Origin: an uncultured Elusimicrobiales bacterium
GTDB taxonomy: Bacteria; Elusimicrobiota; Elusimicrobia; Elusimicrobiales; Elusimicrobiaceae
DNA length: 64,000 bases
NCBI GenBank assembly: GCA_944324115.1
Contig: CALUVB010000003.1
Coordinates: forward strand, 124,001 to 188,000
Reading direction: 5' to 3'
In this document: piece after piece, positions 23,420 to 31,266 of the stretch
How the letters are laid out: each line of letters starts with the position of its first letter
Numbering within the stretch: position 1 is the stretch's first letter
Notes under the pieces: model-generated
The model's input: only the letters and a program-made list of their open reading frames with translations
The model's database searches: none
Told to the model about the DNA's origin: nothing
Translations under genes and position numbers: made by a program

Positions 23420-24691
23420 ATGATGAAACCGGAAACTAAATTAGGCATATTTACTGTACTGGGGCTGGCGGTCCTGGGATTTTCTTTATATTTTTTGGGC
23501 GGATTTTCAATTACCCGTACCTATGATTTAAACGTGCGGTTTGCTGATGTTTCCGGCTTACCGGTAAAAGCGGCGGTTAAACTGGCCGGGGTGGAAGTGG
23601 GGAAAGTAAAAGAAATTAAAATTGAAGACGACCAAGTTGTGGTAGTGGCTGCTATCCGGTCGGATATCCCCATATACAAAGGCGCCCGTTTTGCCGTGGT
23701 AATGACGGGTATTATCGGCACTAAGTATATTAAAATTACGCAGGGCGACGAGAGCTTGGGCCGGCTGCAAGACGGAGATTATATAAAAGGAATAGACGAA
23801 AAACCGATGGACGAACAACTGGCCGATACCATGGCCAGCGTGAAGCAATTGGTGGACAGCATTAATAATCAGGGGCAATTTGGCGCGCAGTTAAACGACG
23901 CCATGCGTGATATACGCCAGCTTTCCGCCAATGTCAATCAACTGGTGCAAACAATGCGTCCGTATGTGACTGATTCTATGCAAAACTTGGAACAGATTAC
24001 CGACAAACTAAACGCCATTATGGACAGTATTACCAATCAAGATGGCGTGCTGGGGGCTTTGATTAAAGACCAAGAGATGAAAGATCAAGTCAAGCAGAGC
24101 GTGGGCGAGCTCAAAGAAACTATGACGGAAGTGAAATCTTTTGTGGGCCGTATGAGTCGTTTTAGAGTATATTGGGATTATGACTTTTTCTATGCCACCA
24201 AACCCGGCGTAGCCACCAGCGATTTGGCGTTGGAAATTTTCCCGTCAAGCGGTTACACTTATTATCGCGCGGGTATTTCTAACATCGGAAATGAAGATGA
24301 TATCTTGGGCGACGGCGACTATATAGAACGCAATAAGTTAGACTTGCGCTTTGGTCTGTATAACCGCTGGGCTAATGTGGCAGCCGGTTTGATACGCGGA
24401 GCTGGCGGCGTGTCGTTGGAAGTAAAGCCGTTCTACAATCATGAGTTTTTACAGCGCTTTACCGCCGGTGTGGAATTTACTGACTGGGGCCGCAACCGCG
24501 TGATTAATGGTCGTTTATTTAACAAGCCCAACCTTTCCTATGGGATAGATTTCCGGGTGAGCAAGTATTTCTCAGTTGGCGCATGGATGCGCGACGCGCT
24601 GGAAACCAACTATTTTAACGTGAAAGCCAACGTATCCTTTAATGATCAGGATATCTCTTCGTTCTTCGGACTGGCCACAATGGCCCGCTAA
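23420..24691 (+). CDS. mlaD: MlaD/MCE protein with a beta-rich C-terminal extension
   Basis: A 423-aa protein: N-terminal anchor (LGIFTVLGLAVLGFSLYFLG), one MCE domain (residues ~35-125: YDLNVRFADVSGLPVKAAVKLAGVEVG) and a helical stretch with repeated heptads (to ~245). The last ~180 residues are rich in alternating aromatic/polar strands (RVYWDYDFFYATKPG, YYRAGISNIGNEDD, LDLRFGLYNRWANVAAG, FSVGAWMRDALETNY). Canonical MlaD is ~180 aa and ends after the MCE domain. The C-terminal part looks like outer-membrane beta strands. AAGG precedes the start; 104 bases separate it from mlaF. Confidence 0.88.
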   Translation: MMKPETKLGIFTVLGLAVLGFSLYFLGGFSITRTYDLNVRFADVSGLPVKAAVKLAGVEVGKVKEIKIEDDQVVVVAAIRSDIPIYKGARFAVVMTGIIGTKYIKITQGDESLGRLQDGDYIKGIDEKPMDEQLADTMASVKQLVDSINNQGQFGAQLNDAMRDIRQLSANVNQLVQTMRPYVTDSMQNLEQITDKLNAIMDSITNQDGVLGALIKDQEMKDQVKQSVGELKETMTEVKSFVGRMSRFRVYWDYDFFYATKPGVATSDLALEIFPSSGYTYYRAGISNIGNEDDILGDGDYIERNKLDLRFGLYNRWANVAAGLIRGAGGVSLEVKPFYNHEFLQRFTAGVEFTDWGRNRVINGRLFNKPNLSYGIDFRVSKYFSVGAWMRDALETNYFNVKANVSFNDQDISSFFGLATMAR

Positions 24692-24700
24692 AGGAGCGTT

Positions 24701-26065
24701 ATGAAATTTAAAACAGTGTTCATTTGCCAAAAATGCGGATATGAAGCCCCCAAATGGGCGGGGCGGTGTCCGCAGTGCGACGAATGGAATACACTGGCAG
24801 AAGAAGTAAAACAACAAGAAAGCAAAAAAGAAAAACATACCCGTTCGTTTACAGATTTTTCTTCTGAAATCGTTAAACTTTCCGAAAGCCGCTCCGTACA
24901 GGAGTCCCGTCTGCCGACGGGTATAGGCGAATTTGACCGTTTGCTGGGCGGCGGCCTGGTCAAAGGACAAATTACGCTGTTGGCCGGAGCGCCGGGTATT
25001 GGCAAAAGTACGCTCATGCTGCAGGTGGCTGATGCGTTGGCAAAAACACAAAAAGTGCTCTATATTTCCGGAGAAGAAAGCATTAGTCAAATTTCCGGCC
25101 GTGCCCAGCGTTTGGGCGTGCAAAACCCCAATATCTTTTTGCACTGCGAAACGAATATACAAAATATCATAGAATCGGTGGAAAATGTCAATCCTGACGT
25201 GTTGGTGTTGGACTCTATCCAAACGGTCTATCACCCGGAGTTCACTTCGTCTGCCGGCACTATCGGACAAGTGAGGGAATGCGCCGCCGAATTGGTGCGT
25301 TTGTGCAAACCGAAAGGCATTATCACTTTCGTCTTAGGACATGTAACAAAAGACGGAGAATTGGCCGGGCCGAAAATTTTGGAGCATATGGTGGACTGTG
25401 TTCTTTATTTTGATACGGAAAAAGACAATTTGCTGCGCTTGCTGCGCCCTCACAAAAACCGCTTCGGTTCCACGCAGGAAATAGGTCTTTTTAAAATGAC
25501 GGGGCATGGCTTGGAAGGGGTGGAAAATGCAGGCGAGTATTTTGCACAGACTTCAGCGCGGGCCGCTTTAAAAGGGCGCGCCTATACGTTGGCCTTGGAA
25601 GGGTCGCGCCCTATTTTAACCGAAGTGCAAGCTTTGGCCAGTCCGACGCATTATCCTTATCCGCGCCGTATCGCAACCGGGGTGGATTTAAACCGCTGTT
25701 TGTTGTTGTTTGCGGCGCTTGAGAAACATGTGGGGTTGTCTTTGGACAATAAAGATATTTATGTAAGTATTGCCGGCGGCGTGAAATTAAAAGACCCGGC
25801 GTTGGACTTGGCTGTTTGCGCGGCAGTAATCAGCTCCGTGCGTGATGTAGCTTTGCCGCATGACGCTATGTTTTTGGCGGAAGTGGGTATTTTGGGCCAA
25901 GTGGCCAAAGTACCTCTCATGGACAGACGTTTGGAAGAAGCCCAACGTTTGGGATTTAAAACCGCCTTTTCTGCTCCACTCTCTAAGCAGGAAAAGAAAA
26001 AACTTTCCGCTTTATCTTTGCAAGAAATTACAGAAATTAATGAACTTGCATTGAAGCTGCGCTAA
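24701..26065 (+). CDS. radA: DNA repair protein RadA
   Basis: A 454-aa RadA/Sms: four-Cys zinc finger (CQKCGYEAPKWAGRCPQC), RecA-like ATPase with GAPGIGKSTLML, the RadA-specific KNRFGSTQEIG motif, and the C-terminal Lon-like domain (SIAGGVKLKDPALDLAVCAAV). It promotes branch migration in recombinational repair. GGAG precedes ATG 24701; it is 9 bases after mlaD. Confidence 0.97.
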   Translation: MKFKTVFICQKCGYEAPKWAGRCPQCDEWNTLAEEVKQQESKKEKHTRSFTDFSSEIVKLSESRSVQESRLPTGIGEFDRLLGGGLVKGQITLLAGAPGIGKSTLMLQVADALAKTQKVLYISGEESISQISGRAQRLGVQNPNIFLHCETNIQNIIESVENVNPDVLVLDSIQTVYHPEFTSSAGTIGQVRECAAELVRLCKPKGIITFVLGHVTKDGELAGPKILEHMVDCVLYFDTEKDNLLRLLRPHKNRFGSTQEIGLFKMTGHGLEGVENAGEYFAQTSARAALKGRAYTLALEGSRPILTEVQALASPTHYPYPRRIATGVDLNRCLLLFAALEKHVGLSLDNKDIYVSIAGGVKLKDPALDLAVCAAVISSVRDVALPHDAMFLAEVGILGQVAKVPLMDRRLEEAQRLGFKTAFSAPLSKQEKKKLSALSLQEITEINELALKLR

Positions 26066-26233
26066 GCTTTTCCCTACCCCGCTTGCCGGGGAGTATGATA
26101 TATCTTGAAACGGAAATGATATGTGCGTTTTGGGAATACAAATCCTAATATTTTTGTATTTTTGAGTAATCCGGCTGGGCCCCAAATCCTATAAGAGAAC
26201 GCGCAACGGCGCTGGCAGGGTGTTGCCGCACGG

Positions 26234-27628
26234 CTATTTGTGGGAAAACTTGCGGCTAAAGAAGAAATTTTGTTTATATTTGGCAAAATATCCGCGCAGC
26301 ATAAAGTACGTCAATATGCAGGAGAGGAAGTCTGCTATCGGAGGCGCGAAAAATACGCCGTAAAGCCCAAAAAACATCGGCAAAATTAATACCAACGGAA
26401 TAATAATCAATACTTGGCGTGATAAACTTAACACGGCGGCGCGGAACGGCTTGTTGATGGCTTGGAAAAAACTGCTTCCCAGTATTTGCAACGCATCAAA
26501 AGCGGTAAAAATGTTTAAAATACGTACTGCTTTGGAGGCCAGAGAAATCAACTCTTGGTCTGTTCCGTTAAAAATACGCACAATATACGGTGCAAACAGC
26601 AGGGCAATCATGGAGCCCGTAAACCCAACACCAATTCCCCAACGTATCGCCATCTTAAGCGTTTGAAAAGAAGTGGCGTATTTGCGCGCGCCGTAGTTGT
26701 AGCCTATCAGCGGTTGGGCTCCTTGGCTTAGGCCTAACAGCGGCATTAGGAAAATGGCGTTGGAGCTGATGGCAATCCCCATGGCGGATACGGCTATATT
26801 GCCGCCATATTTTAGCAGGGCATGGTTTAACAGCAGGTTTAGTGCGCTGGAGGCCAATTGAAAAACAGACTGAGAAAGGCCGATAAGCGCACTGGCGGAG
26901 AGAATGTTCCAGCGCAGGCGCATATAACGGAAATGCAATTTATATTTGCTGCGCGGTCCTAAAAAGAACAATAAAATCCATGTAAAAGACACCACCTGCC
27001 CGCATACAGTGGCGGAAGCGGCTCCGCGCATACCCCAACCTAATACAAAAATAGTCAAAGGGGCAACTGTCAGATTTAAGAATGCTCCGATAAACTGCGT
27101 AGCCATAGCGGTTTTGGGATGCCCTGAAGAACGGATAAAGTTGTTCATGCCAGCCCCGACATTAAATAAACAATAGCCCGGAAGCACTACCTGCATATAG
27201 GCGGTGGCATAAGGAAGCGTCACTTCATCGGCTCCCAAAAAAGTCAAGACAGGCCCCATAAAAATGTATCCCAAAGTCATCAAGGTGGTGCTGATTAGAA
27301 AAAGCGCTACAAAAGCATTTCCTAGAATATATTGGGCTTCTTCTTCATTTTTCTCTCCCAAACGGATAGAGAAAAGGGCGTTGGACCCCACGCCTATGAG
27401 CACGCTGAAAGCCATGAAGAAAAACCCCATAGGAAACAGTAATGTAATGCTGGCAATACCCACTGCGCCAAATTCATGTCCCACATAAATGCGAGAGATA
27501 ATATTATAAAGCGCGCTGACAAACATACCCGCCACCGCCGGAGCTGAAAATTTAATCAGCAGGCTGGATAGGGTGCGGGCTTTAAATGGGTTTCCCGTTT
27601 TTTTAAGTGTTTTTGCTTCTGTAGTCAT
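26234..27628 (-). CDS. MATE-family efflux transporter
   Basis: A 464-aa membrane protein with twelve predicted helices arranged as two repeats; motifs such as PAVAGMFVSALYNIISRIYVG and QPLIGYNYGARKY fit the MATE (NorM/MepA-like) exporters, which use Na+ or H+ to expel cationic compounds. The frame opens with TTG at 27640; ATG 27628 is chosen. It lies on the same strand downstream of nagA with a ~155-base gap, so it may be read from the nag operon. Substrate unknown. Confidence 0.88.
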   Translation of the reverse strand: MTTEAKTLKKTGNPFKARTLSSLLIKFSAPAVAGMFVSALYNIISRIYVGHEFGAVGIASITLLFPMGFFFMAFSVLIGVGSNALFSIRLGEKNEEEAQYILGNAFVALFLISTTLMTLGYIFMGPVLTFLGADEVTLPYATAYMQVVLPGYCLFNVGAGMNNFIRSSGHPKTAMATQFIGAFLNLTVAPLTIFVLGWGMRGAASATVCGQVVSFTWILLFFLGPRSKYKLHFRYMRLRWNILSASALIGLSQSVFQLASSALNLLLNHALLKYGGNIAVSAMGIAISSNAIFLMPLLGLSQGAQPLIGYNYGARKYATSFQTLKMAIRWGIGVGFTGSMIALLFAPYIVRIFNGTDQELISLASKAVRILNIFTAFDALQILGSSFFQAINKPFRAAVLSLSRQVLIIIPLVLILPMFFGLYGVFFAPPIADFLSCILTYFMLRGYFAKYKQNFFFSRKFSHK

Positions 27629-27783
27629 GGTATCAGACAAATCAAGCCGCCCAGTACCGCGGCGGCTTGTGCTGTGCTTATTTATATCTATATTTTATCA
27701 AAATCAGGCGGGAAGCTCAACTTGGCAGTCTGGACAGAAAAGTGCAAGCGGGCCTGGCCCGGCGGGCGTATCGTTTTTCCAGT

Positions 27784-28929
27784 TCAACGACCGGAGAGAA
27801 AGGTGCGCAGCGGGCGGAATTGGCGGTCAAAAACCGTAATGTCCGCGTTCATGCCGGGCGTTAGCGAACCTTCATTTTTCAGTCCCACTAAGCGGGCTGG
27901 ATTCGCGCTGGCACAGGCAACCGCTTGTGGCAGAGAAAAACCGAATTGGACCAAATTTTTTATTCCTTGCAGCATAGTCAACGCAGAGCCGGCTATTACA
28001 TGGTCTGTGGCGCGCTTCCATACGCCTCCTTCAAACACCACTTCCTCTGCATTTGCCAGGAAGGGGGGGTGTTCTTGCCCTGTGGGGCGCAGCGCGTCTG
28101 TTATCAATACCAGATTTTGAGGGGATTTGAGTTGACCTACAAAACGGACTACATCTGGGTGCACATGCACGCCGTCTGCTATGATTTCTGCCGAAACGTT
28201 CGGCTGCATTAACACGGCTCCGGCAGCACCCGGAGAGCGGTGATTGAAGGAGCTCATGGCATTAAACAGATGGGTGGCGTGAGTTAGCCCCAAGTCAGCC
28301 CCTTTCAGAAATTCTTCGTAGGTGGCGTTGGTGTGGCCGGCTTGCAGCAAAATATGTTTTTCCTGGCAGAAACGAGCCAACATTTCTATGCCGGGCAATT
28401 CCGGCGCAGCGGTCATGATAGCTATATGGCCTTGCGCGGCCTGCCACAGTTCTTCCATTACGGTCAAATTAATGGGGGAAATGTCCTGCGGTTTCATGAC
28501 GCCCGGTTTTTGGGGGGAGATAAAAGGCCCTTCCAGATGATAACCCAACAGCCGGGCCCCTTGTTCTTTGCCAAAAGCGCCAACAGTATTTTCAAGGATT
28601 TGGCGCATTTGCTGGGGGCGGCCGCAATAAAGCGTAGGGCAAAAACCGCTTACCCCTTGTTTGGCTAATTCTAGGGACATCTGAAGCAATGCTTCTACTG
28701 TGCCGAGCTCCGGGCCAAAGCCGCCAAAACCATGTATGTGCAAATCAATTAAGCCCGGCGCGGCATAGGCATCGTTGGCATCGTAAATATCTATATCTTT
28801 TTCTAATGCTTGCAGATGCTGGCTGGGAAATACGGAGGCAATTTGCCCGTCTTTTATTTCTATGCAGTGGTCCGGCAGCACTTGGTCTGCTGTAATGACG
28901 CGGGCATTAATGATAAGACGGTGTGTCAT
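27784..28929 (-). CDS. nagA: N-acetylglucosamine-6-phosphate deacetylase
   Basis: A 381-aa amidohydrolase: metal-binding GLIDLHIHGFGG, GYHLEGPFISPQKPG, QAGHTNATYEEF, THLFNAMSSFNHRSPG and the catalytic Asp in VLITDALRPTG. It removes acetate from GlcNAc-6-P. It follows nagB by 16 bases in the PTS/nag operon. Confidence 0.96.
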   Translation of the reverse strand: MTHRLIINARVITADQVLPDHCIEIKDGQIASVFPSQHLQALEKDIDIYDANDAYAAPGLIDLHIHGFGGFGPELGTVEALLQMSLELAKQGVSGFCPTLYCGRPQQMRQILENTVGAFGKEQGARLLGYHLEGPFISPQKPGVMKPQDISPINLTVMEELWQAAQGHIAIMTAAPELPGIEMLARFCQEKHILLQAGHTNATYEEFLKGADLGLTHATHLFNAMSSFNHRSPGAAGAVLMQPNVSAEIIADGVHVHPDVVRFVGQLKSPQNLVLITDALRPTGQEHPPFLANAEEVVFEGGVWKRATDHVIAGSALTMLQGIKNLVQFGFSLPQAVACASANPARLVGLKNEGSLTPGMNADITVFDRQFRPLRTFLSGR

Positions 28930-28945
28930 GGCAAATTCTCCGTAT

Positions 28946-29746
28946 TTATAAAGTTAAAATAACATCTTCGTCTGGGTGCTGTGCACGGGCTTGCTCCCAG
29001 TATGCTTTGGCGGGGCCTGTCAAAGCAGAGGCCGCTTCCGGGTCCGCCAACAGAGCTGCGCGTGAATGTGTTTTTAACGCAGTAATGGGCCAGCTGGGCG
29101 TTATTTCTCCTTGGGCTAAGCGTGCCACGGCTTCTGCCTTACTGACGCCGGAAGCCAAGAACAGCAATTCCTTTGCCTGCAACACCGTACCAATACCTAC
29201 GGTAAGTGCTTGGGAAGGCACTAAGGCCGGGTTGTTTCCAAAAAAACGGGCATTAGCTTGGCGGGTGCTGTCGGTCAGTTCCATGACACGGGTGCGGGAA
29301 TTGAATGCGGATCCTGGTTCGTTGAACGCCAAATGCCCGTTACGCCCTACCCCACCTAAAAACAAATCAATACCTCCTGCTTGTTCAATGGCTTTCTCAT
29401 AGAGGGAACATTCGGCGTGCAAATCCGGCGCCATGCCATTAAGGATATGTATGTTGGCGGAAGGCGCATCTACTTGGCTGAAAAGATGTTGGTGCATATA
29501 ATAGTGGTAGCTTTGCTCATGCTGCGGGGGGAGCCCTACATACTCGTCCATATTAAAAGTCACAATATTGCGGAAACTCATTTTTCCGTTTTTGACCAGC
29601 CCCACTAAAGCCGCATACATATCCACCACCGTGCCGCCTGTGGGCAGCCCCAGTACAAAAGGCTCTTTGCTGCGCGCTTGCCAGCGGGTGCGTATATAAG
29701 AGGCGGCCCAAAGACCTAGATTGTGTTTGGTAATAATCAGTTTCAT
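28946..29746 (-). CDS. nagB: Glucosamine-6-phosphate deaminase
   Basis: A 266-aa isomerase/deaminase: FVLGLPTGGTVVDMY, TFNMDEYVGLPPQHEQSYHYY, GIDLFLGGVGRNGHLAFNEPGSAF. It converts GlcN-6-P to fructose-6-P and ammonia. It starts one base after the nagE stop, an operon position that couples it to uptake. Confidence 0.97.
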   Translation of the reverse strand: MKLIITKHNLGLWAASYIRTRWQARSKEPFVLGLPTGGTVVDMYAALVGLVKNGKMSFRNIVTFNMDEYVGLPPQHEQSYHYYMHQHLFSQVDAPSANIHILNGMAPDLHAECSLYEKAIEQAGGIDLFLGGVGRNGHLAFNEPGSAFNSRTRVMELTDSTRQANARFFGNNPALVPSQALTVGIGTVLQAKELLFLASGVSKAEAVARLAQGEITPSWPITALKTHSRAALLADPEAASALTGPAKAYWEQARAQHPDEDVILTL

Positions 29747-29747
29747 A

Positions 29748-31247
29748 TTATTTGAGATATTTTTTTATTTCGTCACAGATTAAGTCCGCTTCCGGGCCGA
29801 TGACGACTTGCACCGCTCCGCCGGCGGCTTTTACCACGCCGCGCGCCCCTAATGTTTTAAGGGCGGAGACGTCAATTTTGCTGTCGTCTGCCACTTCCAC
29901 CCGCAGGCGGGTGGCGCAGGCGTCTAATGTTTTAATGTTTTCTCTCCCGCCTAAGCCGCGCAAATAGCCGGCCCCGCGGCTATGGTCATCTGCAGTGGGA
30001 GCCGATGCGGCAGCGGCTGTTGCCTGCGGTGTATGGCCCGGTGTGGCAGCCTCAATAGGGGAGGCGGGCTGGGGCTGGTTGGTTGGGGCGGCTTCTTGGT
30101 CTGTTTCTTCCGGTTCACGGCCCGGAGTGGATAAGTTGAAGCGGACAATGGCCCATTTAAAAAGGAAATAATAGATTAAAGCGTACACAATGCCTACCGG
30201 GAGTAAATACAAGCCGTTTTTTCCCAAACCGTAGCTGAGCAGATAGTCAAACAAGCCGGCAGAGAAAGCGAAGCCTAATTTTACTTCCAATGTGTTCATG
30301 ATAACCAGAGAAAGCCCCGTCAGCAAAGAATGCAGCACATACAGAGGAAATGCTAAGAACATGAAGGAAAATTCTATAGGCTCGGTGATGCCGGTTAAAA
30401 AGGAAGTTAAGGCCATAGACAGCAAAAGACCGCCAATGGCTTTTTTGCGTGAAGTCTTGGCGGTGGCAATCATTGCTAAACAAGCCGCTGGAAGCCCAAA
30501 CATCATGATGGGGAAAAATCCGGCCATGAAGGGGCCGGCCAACGGATCTCCTGCGAAGAAACGGGTTAAATCTCCTTGTACGATGGTGGAGACGCCCTCT
30601 TTGATTACTTCAAACTCACCGAATTGAAACCAAACTAAATTATTTAAAATATGATGCAATCCCAGCGGAATAAGCAAGCGGTTGGCAACGCCATAGAAGA
30701 ATAAACCGATATTTCCCGAAGTAATAGTCCAATCTCCAAAAGCGCCGATGACGCGGGCAATGGGCGGCCAAATAAAATAGGCAGCCGCGGCAATAAGCAG
30801 ACAGGCCGCTCCGGTAATGATGGGCACAAACCGCCGTCCGCCAAAGAATGCCAGATAAGAGGGCAGCTGAATACTTTTGTATTTGTTGTATAAAAGGCCG
30901 GCTGTTACGCCTACAATGATGCCTCCCAGAACACCCATATCTATCGTGTCGTCTAATACTCCCAAAGAGGCGGTCAAGATAACATATCCCACATAGGCGG
31001 CTAAAGCGGCGGTACCATGATTTTCTTGCGCAAATCCAATGGCTACGCCCAAAGCAAAAATAATAGGCAAATTAGTAAAAACAGTTTGACCGGCAGCCGC
31101 CATAAAAGCGATATTGAGCAAATCCGGCTGCCCCAGCCGCAGCAGAAGCCCGGCAATAGGCAATACGGCGATAGGAAGCATGAGGGCTTTGCCTAATTTG
31201 ACCAGTCCCCGCCCTAGAGGACCCAAAAGTTCTTTTATTTTTTGCAT
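29748..31247 (-). CDS. nagE: PTS N-acetylglucosamine transporter EIICB
   Basis: A 499-aa permease: EIIC membrane domain (GKALMLPIAVLPIAGLLLRLG at the start; GITEPIEFSFMFLA), a Pro/Gln/Ala-rich linker (~385-425), then EIIB with phosphorylated Cys ~443 in LDACATRLRVEV. Unlike E. coli NagE it lacks a C-terminal EIIA, which the upstream fusion protein supplies. GGAG before ATG 31247 fixes the start; an upstream in-frame start at 31277 would overlap the preceding gene. GlcNAc specificity is inferred from nagA/nagB. Confidence 0.93.
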   Translation of the reverse strand: MQKIKELLGPLGRGLVKLGKALMLPIAVLPIAGLLLRLGQPDLLNIAFMAAAGQTVFTNLPIIFALGVAIGFAQENHGTAALAAYVGYVILTASLGVLDDTIDMGVLGGIIVGVTAGLLYNKYKSIQLPSYLAFFGGRRFVPIITGAACLLIAAAAYFIWPPIARVIGAFGDWTITSGNIGLFFYGVANRLLIPLGLHHILNNLVWFQFGEFEVIKEGVSTIVQGDLTRFFAGDPLAGPFMAGFFPIMMFGLPAACLAMIATAKTSRKKAIGGLLLSMALTSFLTGITEPIEFSFMFLAFPLYVLHSLLTGLSLVIMNTLEVKLGFAFSAGLFDYLLSYGLGKNGLYLLPVGIVYALIYYFLFKWAIVRFNLSTPGREPEETDQEAAPTNQPQPASPIEAATPGHTPQATAAAASAPTADDHSRGAGYLRGLGGRENIKTLDACATRLRVEVADDSKIDVSALKTLGARGVVKAAGGAVQVVIGPEADLICDEIKKYLK

Positions 31248-31266
31248 ATGTGTCTCCAGTTCAAGT

